Assembly (NCBI GenBank): GCA_963658085.1
Contig: CAVKOU010000009.1
Span: 8,949 to 72,948 of the forward strand
DNA: 64,000 nt
DNA from: CAKRJP01 sp963658085
GTDB lineage: Bacteria > Bacillota > Clostridia > Lachnospirales > Lachnospiraceae
Direction: 5' to 3'
Shown: piece by piece, positions 16,522-25,496 of the stretch
Layout of the letters: each line of letters starts with the position of its first letter
How positions within the stretch are numbered: the first letter of the stretch is position 1
Notes under the pieces: generated by a model
What the model saw: the letters and a program-made list of their open reading frames with translations, nothing else
Told to the model about the DNA's origin: nothing
Database searches by the model: none
Program-made: the position numbers and the translations under genes

Positions 16522-17469
16522 ATGGCCAAAGAAAGACAACAAAATATTAAGAGAAACTACAAGGATAGTTTGTTTCGGATGTTATTTAAGGATCCGGAGC
16601 ATTTGCTGGAATTGTATAATGCAATTAATGGAACCCATTATGAAGATTCAGGTATGTTGGAGATTAATACCTTAGAAAATGCGGTATATCTTTCTATGAA
16701 GAATGATATTTCAGTGATTGTTGATACTACATTATCTTTGTATGAGCATCAATCGAGCTACAGTCCTAATCTTCCATATCGAAATCTTCAATATGTGTCA
16801 GCAATTTATGCAGGAATGGTGTCGGAAGATAGGTTATATGGTGTGCGGACCTTAAGACTTCCAACCCCGAGATTTATTGTTTTCTATAATGGAACAGATA
16901 AGAATTTGCCGGATCGAACGGAATTAAGGCTTTCGGATTTGTTTGAGAAAAATAATGCAGATCCAGAATCTGAACCTTGGATGGAATTAAAAACGGTTAT
17001 CTTGAACATCAACAAAGGATATAATGAGCAGTTGATGAAAACCTGTCAGATTCTGCGGGAGTATACGGAGGTAGTGTCTAGGATTCGAAAGTTTCAGAAA
17101 GAATTGCCTATTGAAGATGCTGTCACCTGTGCGATTGATGAATGTATTGCTGAAGGGATTCTTGCGAATTTTTTAAGAAAGAATCGAAGGGAGGCTATAC
17201 GGGTGAGTGTATTAGAATGTGATGTAGATAAAGTTATGGCCTATCTGCAGGAAGAAGCGAAAGAAATTGGATATGAGAAAGGTAGAGAGGAAGGAAGAGA
17301 AGAAGGAAGAGCGGAAGGAATAGAAGAAGGAATAATAAAAGGGAAATTTTCCGCTATTCTTGCTATTATGAAAAGCCTCGATATGACTTCGGTGCAAGCC
17401 ATGGATGCATTGAACATTCCACCACAGGAACGGGGAGCTTTGCTGGAATATTTGAATGAAAAACATTAA
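16522..17469 (+). CDS. Rpn family PD-(D/E)XK nuclease (recombination-promoting nuclease / putative transposase)
   Basis: A 315-residue protein of the Rpn (formerly Transposase_31) family. The N-terminal domain has the family pattern: YKDSLFRMLFKDPEHLLELY, MKNDISVIVDTTLSLYEHQSSY (the DxxxxLxEHQS catalytic region) and PRFIVFYNGT. After residue 245 there is a glycine/glutamate/arginine repeat of the form EEGREEGRAEGIEEG, typical of these proteins, and a short helical C-terminus. Family members are linked to recombination and, in more recent work, to phage-related functions; they are often multicopy. ATG 16522 has GAAAGGGG 9 bases upstream; an in-frame GTG lies two codons earlier. A 49-residue ORF follows 11 bases after the stop. 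Confidence 0.85.
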   Translation: MAKERQQNIKRNYKDSLFRMLFKDPEHLLELYNAINGTHYEDSGMLEINTLENAVYLSMKNDISVIVDTTLSLYEHQSSYSPNLPYRNLQYVSAIYAGMVSEDRLYGVRTLRLPTPRFIVFYNGTDKNLPDRTELRLSDLFEKNNADPESEPWMELKTVILNINKGYNEQLMKTCQILREYTEVVSRIRKFQKELPIEDAVTCAIDECIAEGILANFLRKNRREAIRVSVLECDVDKVMAYLQEEAKEIGYEKGREEGREEGRAEGIEEGIIKGKFSAILAIMKSLDMTSVQAMDALNIPPQERGALLEYLNEKH

Positions 17470-17480
17470 GAAGAATAAAG

Positions 17481-17630
17481 ATGACAATGAAAATAGAAAT
17501 TGAGAACGCAAACGAAGAATGGACAGCAAAAGAAATTTTGAACTTAGTCGACTGGTTGAGAGAACAAGAATTTAATAATGACAAAATTGTTGAATGCCTT
17601 GAGACGGTTGCGGGAAGAAAGGATCGTTGA
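17481..17630 (+). CDS. Small 49-residue protein following the Rpn gene
   Basis: ATG 17481 to TGA 17628-17630, 11 bases after the Rpn stop. The product begins MTMKIEIENANEEWTAKEIL and continues with a helix (LVDWLREQEFNNDKIVECLE) and the tail TVAGRKDR; acidic, no membrane segment. The Rpn stop region (AAGAAGAATAAAG) offers only a weak ribosome site, so translation may be coupled. The helical, acidic character and placement could suit a small regulator or partner of the nuclease, but I do not recognise it and this is a guess. Confidence 0.5.
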   Translation: MTMKIEIENANEEWTAKEILNLVDWLREQEFNNDKIVECLETVAGRKDR

Positions 17631-17809
17631 TAGAAACATCTTGACATATTTTCCTCATATGGTAGAATTGATGACGTATGAAGAAAAAGGTAATGATCGT
17701 GTTTTAGATTATAATCTTCCAACAGAGAGAGGAAATCACCGGCTGTAAGTTTCCTTTGGTTCAGATGATGATTGAATTTCCCACGTGAACTGCATTCTTG
17801 AATCTGATT

Positions 17810-17965
17810 TAATAATCAGTAATTGATTGAATGAGTAGTAGAGAATGACGTATACTGCACGTTACGCAGGCAATGAGTGCTTATAGTCTATGGACTATAG
17901 GAATCAGGGTGGTAACACGGGTATATAAGACTCGTCCCTAGTTAGGGACGGGTCCTTTTTATTGT
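17810..17965 (+). promoter_or_regulatory. T-box leader of pheST
   Basis: The T-box core AGGGTGGTAACACGGG (17906-17921) is followed by a terminator: GACTCGTCCCT pairs with AGGGACGGGTC, then CTTTTT (17929-17960). T-box RNAs bind uncharged tRNA and switch from terminator to antiterminator; here tRNA-Phe is expected from the downstream genes. I could not place the specifier codon or the whole Stem I: the AGTAGTAG segment at 17833-17840 is only about 65 bases before the T-box, so the 5' border is uncertain. Confidence 0.8.
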
Positions 17966-18051
17966 AATAGGAAACTTTGTTCCTATATCTTTTATACAAA
18001 AATGAGGCTGATAAAGCTGCACAGATACTTACAGGAAAGGAAAACAAGACT

Positions 18052-19071
18052 ATGAAAAACATGTTGCAGAACATCAAAGATGAAGCAATCGCAGCAATCG
18101 AAAAAGCGGATCAACTGGAATCTTTAAATGATGTCCGGGTGAAGTTCCTTGGAAAGAAGGGTGAACTTACCGCTGTATTAAAGGGAATGAAGGATGTTGC
18201 ACCGGAGGAGAGACCGAAGGTGGGACAGATGGTAAATGAGACCAGAGCCGCTATTGAGACTTTATTGGAAGAGAGTAAGACAAAATTAGAGCGCGCAATC
18301 AGAGAAGAAAAGTTAAAACAGGAAGTGATTGACGTTACCTTGCCTTCTAAGAAGAATTTAGTAGGACATCGTCATCCAAATACCATTGCATTGGAAGAGG
18401 TAGAGAGAATCTTTACAGGAATGGGATACGAAGTAGTGGAAGGACCGGAAGTGGAATATGATGAATATAACTTTGAGAAGTTAAATATTCCGGCAGATCA
18501 TCCGGCAAAGGATGAGCAGGATACTTTCTATATTAATAAAGACATCGTGCTTCGTACACAGACATCTTCTGTACAGGCTCGTGTTATGGAGAAAGGACAG
18601 CTGCCAATCCGTATGATTTCCCCGGGACGTGTTTTCCGATCTGATGAAGTGGATGCAACTCACTCACCATCTTTCCATCAGATTGAGGGATTGGTCATTG
18701 ATAAGAATGTTTCTTTCGCAGACTTAAAGGGAACTTTAGCAGAATTTGCTAAAGAATTATTTGGACCGGAGACAAAGACGAAATTCCGTCCACATCATTT
18801 CCCATTTACAGAGCCAAGTGCAGAGGTAGATGTATCCTGCTTTAAGTGCGGTGGAAAAGGATGCCGTTTCTGTAAGGGCGAAGGATGGATCGAAATCCTA
18901 GGTTGTGGAATGGTACATCCTCATGTATTGGAAATGTGTGGAATTGACCCAGAGGAATATACCGGATTTGCATTTGGTGTGGGATTAGAGCGAATTGCAC
19001 TTCTGAAATATGAGATCGACGATATGCGTTTGCTTTATGAAAATGACATTCGATTTTTGAAACAGTTCTAG
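18052..19071 (+). CDS. pheS: Phenylalanine--tRNA ligase alpha subunit
   Basis: A 339-residue catalytic subunit of the tetrameric enzyme that charges tRNA-Phe. The N-terminal coiled coil covers about 1-85, followed by the class II core: motif 2 MISPGRVFRSDEVDATHSPS, motif 3 GFAFGVGLERIALLKY. The segment SCFKCGGKGCRFCKGEGW has four cysteines and may bind zinc; this insertion is common in bacterial PheS. I start at ATG 18052 (MKNMLQNIKDEA); the in-frame upstream extension would overlap the T-box terminator. It is co-transcribed with pheT, 86 bases downstream. Confidence 0.95.
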   Translation: MKNMLQNIKDEAIAAIEKADQLESLNDVRVKFLGKKGELTAVLKGMKDVAPEERPKVGQMVNETRAAIETLLEESKTKLERAIREEKLKQEVIDVTLPSKKNLVGHRHPNTIALEEVERIFTGMGYEVVEGPEVEYDEYNFEKLNIPADHPAKDEQDTFYINKDIVLRTQTSSVQARVMEKGQLPIRMISPGRVFRSDEVDATHSPSFHQIEGLVIDKNVSFADLKGTLAEFAKELFGPETKTKFRPHHFPFTEPSAEVDVSCFKCGGKGCRFCKGEGWIEILGCGMVHPHVLEMCGIDPEEYTGFAFGVGLERIALLKYEIDDMRLLYENDIRFLKQF

Positions 19072-19157
19072 TGAAAAGAAATAAACACTCGAATTCTGCT
19101 TGAGAAGTGGAAGTAACAGAAAATGCAAATTGATACGTAGGATAAAAGGAGTAAAAT

Positions 19158-21578
19158 ATGAATACATCATTATCATGGATTAAGGCCTATGTTCCGGAGC
19201 TTAATGTGACAGACCAGGAATATATGGACGCAATGACATTGTCCGGAACGAAGGTTGAGGGATATGAAAGACAGGATGCAGACCTGGAGAAAATCGTTGT
19301 AGGTCAGATCGAGAAGATTGAAAGACATCCAGATGCAGACAAATTAGTGATTTGTCAGGTGAATGTGGGAACAGAGACTATTCAGATTGTTACAGGTGCT
19401 CAGAATGTATTTGAGGGAGCAAAAGTCCCTGTTGTTTTGGTAGGAGGTCGCGTGGCAGGTGGTCACGAGGCTGGTTCTAAAGTAGAAGGCGGAATCAAAA
19501 TCAAAAAAGGAAAACTTCGTGGAGTAGAAAGCTTCGGAATGATGTGCTCCATCGAAGAGTTGGGTTCTACCCGAGATATGTATCCGGAAGCTCCGGAAGA
19601 GGGAATTTACATCTTCCATGATGACGTGGAAGTGGGAGCAGATGCGGTAGAAGTTTTGGGACTTCATGATACGGTATTTGAATATGAGGTTACCTCTAAC
19701 CGTGTGGACTGTTATAGTGTCATCGGTATTGCAAGAGAGGCAGCAGCGACATTTAATAAGACATTCTGTCCACCGGTGGTTACAAAGACCGGAAATGAAG
19801 AAGATGTAAATGATTATGTAAAAGTAACTGTTAAAAATGAAAAACTTTGCCCAAGATATTGTGCCAGAGTGGTTAAGAATATTAAGATCGGACCATCTCC
19901 GGAGTGGATGCAGAGAAGACTTGCTTCTGTAGGAATCCGCCCAATCAACAACCTGGTAGACATCACCAACTACGTAATGGAAGAGTATGGTCAGCCAATG
20001 CATGCCTATGATTTAGATACCATTGCAGGACGCGAAATCATTGTAAGAAATGCAGAGGCAGACGAGAAATTTACGACCTTAGACGGACAGGAAAGACAGA
20101 TGAATGAGGATGTTCTCATGATTTGTGATGGAGAAAAGTCCGTAGGTATCGCAGGAATCATGGGTGGAGAAAACTCTATGATTACTGATAATGTTAAGAC
20201 TATGCTGTTTGAGGCTGCCTGCTTTGATGGAACCAACATTCGTCGCTCCAGCAAGAAAGTAGGACTTCGTACCGATGCATCTGCTAAATTTGATAAGGGC
20301 TTAGATCCAAACAATGCTGAGGAAGCAATTAACCGCGCATGCCAGTTGGTAGAAGAGATGGGTGCCGGTGAAGTTGTAGGCGGTATGGTAGATGTATATC
20401 CTGTAAAGAGAGAGCCGGTACACATTCCTTTTGATGAGAATGCAGTAAATAAGCTTTTGGGAACCGATATTTCCAAGGCAGATATGCTTTCTTACTTTAA
20501 GAGAATCGAGCTTGCATATGATCCGGAGAAGAATGAAGTAATTGCTCCGACTTTCAGACAGGATCTTCTTCGACCGGCAGATGTGGCAGAGGAAGTAGCA
20601 AGATTTTATGGATATGATAAGATTCCTACCTCTCTTCCAAGTGGTGAGGCTACTACAGGAAAACTTCCATTTAAGCTTCGTGTGGAGGAAGTGGCAAGAG
20701 ATATCGCAGAGTTCTGTGGATTCAGCCAGGGAATGTGCTACTCTTTTGAGAGTCCAAAGGTATTTGATAAATTAAATTTAGATGCAGACGATAAACTTCG
20801 TCAGGCCATTGCCATCAGCAACCCATTGGGAGAGGATTACTCTATTATGAGAACAACATCCTTAAATGGTATGTTGACATCTCTTGCAACTAACTATAAT
20901 CGAAGAAATAAGAACGTAAGACTTTATGAGCTTGGAAATGTTTATCTTCCAAAATCACTGCCTCTTACAGAACTTCCTGAGGAGCGTATGCACTTTACTC
21001 TTGGAATGTATGGAGACGGAGATTTCTTCAGTATGAAGGGTGTTGTAGAAGAGTTCCTTGAGAAAGTAGGTCTGCATGAGAAAGAGACCTATGATCCAAA
21101 CGCGGGCAAGAATTTCTTACATCCGGGAAGACAGGCAAATATTGTCTATGATGGAACTGTAATTGGTTATTTGGGTGAGGTTCACCCGGATGTTGCAGAT
21201 AATTACAACATTGGAACCAGAGCCTATGTAGCAGTTCTTGATATGCCTGAAATCGTAGAGAGAGCTACCTTTGATAGAAAATATACAGGAATTGCCAAGT
21301 TCCCGGCGGTTACTCGTGATATCAGTATGGTAATGCCAAAAACTATTATGGTAGGTCAGGTAGAGGAAGTTATCGAGAAGCGCGGCGGAAAGCTTTTAGA
21401 GAGTTACAACCTCTTTGATCTTTATGAGGGAGCACAGATCAAGGCCGGCTTTAAATCTGTAGCTTACTCCATTGTATTTCGTGCAAAGGATCGTACCCTT
21501 GAAGAAGCGGATGTGTCTGCTGCAATGGAGAAGATCCTGACAGAATTAGAAGGAATGGGTATCGAGCTTCGTAAATAA
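19158..21578 (+). CDS. pheT: Phenylalanine--tRNA ligase beta subunit
   Basis: An 806-residue beta subunit. It begins MNTSLSWIKAYVPELNVTDQ and carries the tRNA-binding EMAP-like domain (about 40-150; VGQIEKIERHPDADKLVICQ), the B3/B4 editing domain (about 205-390; RVDCYSVIGIAREAAATFNK), B5 (about 410-480), the inactive synthetase-like core, and the C-terminal anticodon-binding ferredoxin-fold domain (FPAVTRDISMVMPK). RBS AAAGGAG lies 7 bases upstream. It forms the alpha2-beta2 enzyme with PheS and shares its T-box control. Full family length, no anomalies. Confidence 0.95.
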   Translation: MNTSLSWIKAYVPELNVTDQEYMDAMTLSGTKVEGYERQDADLEKIVVGQIEKIERHPDADKLVICQVNVGTETIQIVTGAQNVFEGAKVPVVLVGGRVAGGHEAGSKVEGGIKIKKGKLRGVESFGMMCSIEELGSTRDMYPEAPEEGIYIFHDDVEVGADAVEVLGLHDTVFEYEVTSNRVDCYSVIGIAREAAATFNKTFCPPVVTKTGNEEDVNDYVKVTVKNEKLCPRYCARVVKNIKIGPSPEWMQRRLASVGIRPINNLVDITNYVMEEYGQPMHAYDLDTIAGREIIVRNAEADEKFTTLDGQERQMNEDVLMICDGEKSVGIAGIMGGENSMITDNVKTMLFEAACFDGTNIRRSSKKVGLRTDASAKFDKGLDPNNAEEAINRACQLVEEMGAGEVVGGMVDVYPVKREPVHIPFDENAVNKLLGTDISKADMLSYFKRIELAYDPEKNEVIAPTFRQDLLRPADVAEEVARFYGYDKIPTSLPSGEATTGKLPFKLRVEEVARDIAEFCGFSQGMCYSFESPKVFDKLNLDADDKLRQAIAISNPLGEDYSIMRTTSLNGMLTSLATNYNRRNKNVRLYELGNVYLPKSLPLTELPEERMHFTLGMYGDGDFFSMKGVVEEFLEKVGLHEKETYDPNAGKNFLHPGRQANIVYDGTVIGYLGEVHPDVADNYNIGTRAYVAVLDMPEIVERATFDRKYTGIAKFPAVTRDISMVMPKTIMVGQVEEVIEKRGGKLLESYNLFDLYEGAQIKAGFKSVAYSIVFRAKDRTLEEADVSAAMEKILTELEGMGIELRK

Positions 21579-21598
21579 AAGATACCTGAGGGAAAAAT

Positions 21599-22636
21599 AT
21601 GTTAAAAAAAGAAGACTTTTTTTTCAATCTTCCGGAGGATCAGATTGCACAAGATCCTCTGGAAGATCGTTCCAGTTCCCGACTGCTGGTGTTAAATAAA
21701 GAGACGGGAGAGACAGAGCATCGTGTCTTTCGAGAAATTCCGGATTTTTTAAAGCCCGGAGATTGTCTGGTCATCAATGATACCAAGGTAATTCCTGCAA
21801 GACTTATCGGTGAGAAAGAGTCTACCGGAGGAAAGGTAGAAGTTCTTCTCTTGAAAAGAAAGGAAAATGATATCTGGGAAACTTTGGTAAAGCCTGGAAA
21901 GAAAATGAAACCGGGAGCCAGAGTTAGCTTTGGCGGTGGACTCTTAAAGGGCGAGGTGGTAGATGTAGTGGACGAGGGAAATCGTCTGATTCACTTTGAA
22001 TATGAGGGGATCTTTGAGGAAATCTTAGATCAACTGGGACAGATGCCATTGCCGCCTTATATCACCCACCAGTTGGATGATAAAAATCGTTATCAGACGG
22101 TTTATGCCAAACATTCCGGATCAGCAGCAGCTCCTACGGCAGGACTTCATTTTACCCCGGAACTTCTTGAGAAGATCAAGGAAATGGGAGTGGAGATTGC
22201 TCATGTAACCTTGCATGTGGGTCTTGGAACCTTCCGTCCGGTAAAGGTAGAAAATATCCTGGAGCACCATATGCATTCAGAATTTTATCGGATCGAGGCC
22301 TCTGAGGCAGAAAAGATCAACCGGGCAAAGGATTCGGGCCACCGGGTGATCTGTGTAGGAACCACCAGCTGTCGAACCATTGAGTCGGCGGCTGATGAGA
22401 CCGGACATTTAAGAGAATGCTCCGGATGGACAGAGATTTTTATTTATCCGGGATATCAGTTTAAGATTTTGGATTGCTTGATTACAAATTTCCATTTGCC
22501 GGAGTCTACCTTGATTATGTTGGTGTCGGCTTTGGCAGGAAGAGAACATGTGTTGGCTGCCTACGAGGAAGCTGTTGAGAAAGGATACCGTTTCTTTTCC
22601 TTTGGGGATGCGATGTTTATCACCGATGAGATGTAG
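21599..22636 (+). CDS. queA: tRNA preQ1(34) S-adenosylmethionine ribosyltransferase-isomerase
   Basis: A 345-residue enzyme that transfers the ribosyl part of SAM to 7-aminomethyl-7-deazaguanine in tRNA, forming epoxyqueuosine. Characteristic stretches are FFFNLPEDQIAQDPLEDRSS at the N-terminus, GDCLVINDTKVIPARL, GSAAAPTAGLHFTPELL and GLGTFRPVKVENILEHHMHSE. It starts 20 bases after pheT, so it probably shares the T-box transcript. Other queuosine genes are not in the window. Confidence 0.95.
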   Translation: MLKKEDFFFNLPEDQIAQDPLEDRSSSRLLVLNKETGETEHRVFREIPDFLKPGDCLVINDTKVIPARLIGEKESTGGKVEVLLLKRKENDIWETLVKPGKKMKPGARVSFGGGLLKGEVVDVVDEGNRLIHFEYEGIFEEILDQLGQMPLPPYITHQLDDKNRYQTVYAKHSGSAAAPTAGLHFTPELLEKIKEMGVEIAHVTLHVGLGTFRPVKVENILEHHMHSEFYRIEASEAEKINRAKDSGHRVICVGTTSCRTIESAADETGHLRECSGWTEIFIYPGYQFKILDCLITNFHLPESTLIMLVSALAGREHVLAAYEEAVEKGYRFFSFGDAMFITDEM

Positions 22637-22661
22637 TATGATTTAAAAGATATATAGCTAG

Positions 22662-22701
22662 ATCTAAAGATATAGCAAAATCTAAAGATATAGCAAAATC
22701 T
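22662..22701 (+). repeat. 18-bp short tandem repeat, about two units
   Basis: ATCTAAAGATATAGCAAA occurs at 22662-22679 and 22680-22697, with four bases of a third copy, between queA and its terminator. No function is evident. Confidence 0.8.
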
Positions 22702-22729
22702 GATAGAATAAAGTAAATTTTACTGAAAG

Positions 22730-22777
22730 AAAGGACATTTTTGCGACCAAAGAAAGGTTGTTCAAAATGTCCTTTTT
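22730..22777 (+). terminator. Terminator before the cobalamin operon
   Basis: AAAGGACATTTT (22730-22741) pairs with AAAATGTCCTTTTT (22764-22777). It separates queA from cbiD. Confidence 0.85.
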
Positions 22778-22784
22778 GGTTCTT

Positions 22785-22813
22785 TTGACCCCGGTATCAA
22801 ATTCGTGTATAAT
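22785..22813 (+). promoter_or_regulatory. Promoter of the cobalamin operon
   Basis: TTGACC (22785-22790) and TATAAT (22808-22813) with 17 bp spacing, leaving a leader of only about 30 bases. There is no room for a cobalamin riboswitch. Confidence 0.8.
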
Positions 22814-22851
22814 CGTTCATAGCGAAAAAATCATCACACAGGAGAATGAGA

Positions 22852-23979
22852 TTGGATTCGAAGAAATTAAGAAGCGGATATACCACAGGCACTTGCGCCC
22901 AGGGAGCCACGAAAGCCGCGATTTTGATGTTACTTACAGGAGAAAAAGTACATAAGGTGAAAATATGTCTTCCCAAGGGTGTGGAAAAGACTTTAAAGAT
23001 CCAGGAGATTTCCTTTGAATATTCTTCAGAAGAACCCGGGGAGAAGGCATTGGAAAGTGTATGCTGTGGGGTGAAAAAAGACAGCGGCGATGACCCGGAT
23101 ATTACCAATGGCGTGTTGGTCTATAGTAGAGTGAGTAAGAGTGCTGCTCCGGGAATTCTCATTGACGGGGGACTAGGCATTGGTAGAGTCACTAAAGCTG
23201 GATTGGATCAACCGGTGGGAGCGGCGGCGATCAACCGGGTTCCCAGGATGATGATAAAAAAAGAGGTGGAGGAGGCCTGTGAGGAGTTTGGCTATGAGGC
23301 TGGAATCCAGGTGGAGATTTCCATTCCCGAAGGAGAAAAATTGGCGGCTAAGACTTTTAATCCACGCCTTGGGATTCAGGGAGGACTTTCTATTTTAGGA
23401 ACCAGCGGTATCGTGGAACCTATGAGTGAGCAGGCAATTAAAGATACCATAAGAGTAGAGATGCGGGTGAAGCTATCGGAAAGCCAAAATGGATATCTGA
23501 TCGCAGCTCCCGGAAATTATGGCCTTCATTTTTTGGAAGAGACTTATGGTATAAAAGAAAATCAGGTGGTGACTTGCAGTAACTATATTGGAGAAACTTT
23601 GGATATGGCTGTGGAACTTGGCTGTAAAGGCTTTGTCTATGTAGGTCATATAGGAAAGCTTGTGAAGGTTGCCGGTGGAATCATGAATACCCATTCCAAG
23701 TGGGCGGATTGCAGGATGGAACTATTAGCGGCAGCAGCCGTAAAGGCGAATCTTCCAATTGACCGGATTCAGGAGATATTGAATGCAGTTACAACTGATG
23801 ATGCCCTGGCGAAATGTACGAAAGAACAGAGGGTAGCTATGATGAATTACATAATGGAGAGTGTCAAGAGTCATTTGGAATATCGAGTGGCAGGGGCTTT
23901 TCCAGTTGCGGCTCTGACATTTTCAAATGTATATGGAATCTTGGGAATGACAAAAGAAGCGGAAGAATTATTGCTATAG
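22852..23979 (+). CDS. cbiD: Cobalt-precorrin-5B C1-methyltransferase
   Basis: A 375-residue enzyme of the anaerobic cobalamin route, which methylates C1 of the corrin ring using SAM. Recognised from LRSGYTTGTCAQGATKAA at the N-terminus, PDITNGVLVYSRV, LGIQGGLSILGTSGIVEP and GHIGKLVKVAGGIMNTHSKW. The start is uncertain: ATG 22846 lies only one base after GGAG, whereas TTG 22852, in the same frame two codons on, has GGAG at the normal 7-base distance; I prefer TTG. First gene of a 17-gene operon; cbiL follows 16 bases downstream. Confidence 0.92.
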   Translation: MDSKKLRSGYTTGTCAQGATKAAILMLLTGEKVHKVKICLPKGVEKTLKIQEISFEYSSEEPGEKALESVCCGVKKDSGDDPDITNGVLVYSRVSKSAAPGILIDGGLGIGRVTKAGLDQPVGAAAINRVPRMMIKKEVEEACEEFGYEAGIQVEISIPEGEKLAAKTFNPRLGIQGGLSILGTSGIVEPMSEQAIKDTIRVEMRVKLSESQNGYLIAAPGNYGLHFLEETYGIKENQVVTCSNYIGETLDMAVELGCKGFVYVGHIGKLVKVAGGIMNTHSKWADCRMELLAAAAVKANLPIDRIQEILNAVTTDDALAKCTKEQRVAMMNYIMESVKSHLEYRVAGAFPVAALTFSNVYGILGMTKEAEELLL

Positions 23980-23995
23980 AAAGAGAGAAGTTTAC

Positions 23996-24697
23996 ATGAT
24001 TGGAAAATTATACGGAATTGGAATCGGACCGGGCGATCCGGAACTTATGACCTTAAAAGCAAGTCGGGTTCTTTCGGATTGTGAGTATCTTGCGGTGCCG
24101 GGAAAGCATCCGAAGGATACGGTGGCTTATACCATTGTGGAAAAATTAGATCAAACGGTGGATATTCATCTTTCTGAAAAGACTGTTCTGGGGATACATA
24201 TGCCTATGACTAAAGATAAAAAGAACCTAGAGGACAGTCATAGACAGGCAATGGAAGAAATTGTTACTGTTCTAAAGCAGGGGAAGGATGTAGCTTTCTT
24301 AACCTTGGGAGACCCGACCATTTATTCTACTTATATGTATGTTCATGAGAAGGTTGCCAGAGAAGGTTATGAGGTAGAAATCATCAATGGAATTTCGTCT
24401 TTCCTTTCTGCAGCCGGAAAAGTAGGGTTGCATTTGGGAAGCAAGGAGGAACAGATTCATATTATTCCGGCTTCCTATGAGATAGAGGAAGCACTTCATT
24501 TACCCGGAACGAAGATTTTTATGAAGGCCGGAAGGGAATATGTAAGACTTAGAAATCTTTTGCAACAAAAAAAAGATGCTACAGTTATTATGGTGGAAAA
24601 TTGTTGCATGAAGGAAGAAGCTATTTACAGGGGGGCAGAACAGCTCCCGGAGCAAGCTGGTTATTATACGATCGTTTTTGTAAAGGATGGAAAATAG
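23996..24697 (+). CDS. cbiL: Cobalt-factor II (precorrin-2) C20-methyltransferase
   Basis: A 233-residue SAM-dependent methyltransferase of the tetrapyrrole methylase fold. It methylates C20 of cobalt-factor II, the first ring methylation after cobalt insertion. Motifs: LYGIGIGPGDPELMTLKA (SAM site), VAFLTLGDPTIYSTYMYV and INGISSFLSAAGKVGLHLG. RBS AAAGAGAG lies before the ATG. Its 3' end overlaps the region of the cbiF start, indicating coupled translation. Confidence 0.92.
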   Translation: MIGKLYGIGIGPGDPELMTLKASRVLSDCEYLAVPGKHPKDTVAYTIVEKLDQTVDIHLSEKTVLGIHMPMTKDKKNLEDSHRQAMEEIVTVLKQGKDVAFLTLGDPTIYSTYMYVHEKVAREGYEVEIINGISSFLSAAGKVGLHLGSKEEQIHIIPASYEIEEALHLPGTKIFMKAGREYVRLRNLLQQKKDATVIMVENCCMKEEAIYRGAEQLPEQAGYYTIVFVKDGK

Positions 24698-24698
24698 A

Positions 24699-25490
24699 AT
24701 GGTTTATTTTGTTGGGGCAGGTCCCGGAGCTACAGATCTTATTACCGTGAGAGGACAAAAACTTCTTAGTGAAGCGGACGTGATCATCTATGCAGGATCT
24801 TTAGTAAATCCTGAACTTTTGAATGAGGCGAAACAGGAGTGTCAAATTTATAATAGTGCTCATATGACATTGGAAGAAGTGGTGGAGGTAATCGTTAAGG
24901 CAGAAGCCTCTGAGTTGATGACGGTAAGACTTCATACGGGGGATCCCAGCATCTATGGAGCGATTCGGGAACAGATGGATCTGTTGGATGAGAAGGGGAT
25001 TTCCTATGAGGTATGTCCGGGAGTTAGTGCATTCTGTGGTGCGGCGGCAGCCCTTAAGATGGAATATACTCTTCCGGATATTTCCCAGAGTGTGGTGATC
25101 ACCAGAATGGCGGGACGGACACCGGTACCGGAGAGGGAGAAGATCTCTTCCTTTGCAAAGCATAAAACTACCATGGTGCTTTTTTTGAGTACAGGTCTTT
25201 TAAAAGAATTATCTCAGGAGCTTGTGGCAGGAGGGTATGGGAAGGATACACCGGCAGCTATCGTATACAAGGCAACTTGGCCGGAGGAGGAATCCTATAG
25301 ATGTACAGTGGAGACTTTGGAGGAGACGGCAAGGATCCATGGCATTACTAAAACTGCCCTCGTTATTGTGGGAGAGGTGGTAGGTCAGAAGGGATATGAT
25401 CGCTCAAAACTTTATGATCCTGGATTTTCTACGGAATTTCGACAGGCAAAGGAAGATGCAGTAAGTGAGAACGAATCCAAGAATTCGTAG
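24699..25490 (+). CDS. cbiF: Cobalt-precorrin-4 C11-methyltransferase
   Basis: A 263-residue tetrapyrrole methylase acting on C11. Motifs: MVYFVGAGPGATDLITVRG, VRLHTGDPSIYGAIREQMD, VCPGVSAFCGAAAALKMEYT and ITRMAGRTPVPEREKI, the last diagnostic of CbiF/CobM. I take ATG 24699 because the conserved N-terminus of the family begins there; an in-frame ATG at 24687 would overlap cbiL by 11 bases. cbiG follows after 6 bases. Confidence 0.92.
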   Translation: MVYFVGAGPGATDLITVRGQKLLSEADVIIYAGSLVNPELLNEAKQECQIYNSAHMTLEEVVEVIVKAEASELMTVRLHTGDPSIYGAIREQMDLLDEKGISYEVCPGVSAFCGAAAALKMEYTLPDISQSVVITRMAGRTPVPEREKISSFAKHKTTMVLFLSTGLLKELSQELVAGGYGKDTPAAIVYKATWPEEESYRCTVETLEETARIHGITKTALVIVGEVVGQKGYDRSKLYDPGFSTEFRQAKEDAVSENESKNS

Positions 25491-25496
25491 TGAAAA

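Noticed and set aside
16522..17469. The Rpn gene as evidence for a transposon
   Set aside because: No terminal inverted repeats or target duplications flank it, and it has its own promoter; family members are often stand-alone chromosomal genes.
17660..17749. 29-codon ORF after the Rpn unit (MVELMTYEEKG...)
   Set aside because: No ribosome site, no recognisable feature; possibly the eroded tail of a related gene.
19344..20476. Long minus-strand frames opposite pheT
   Set aside because: Antisense shadows of pheT with no promoter or ribosome site.
22637..22852. Possible cobalamin riboswitch upstream of cbiD
   Set aside because: No B12-box-like sequence is present; the stretch holds a short tandem repeat, a terminator and a promoter with a leader of about 30 bases.
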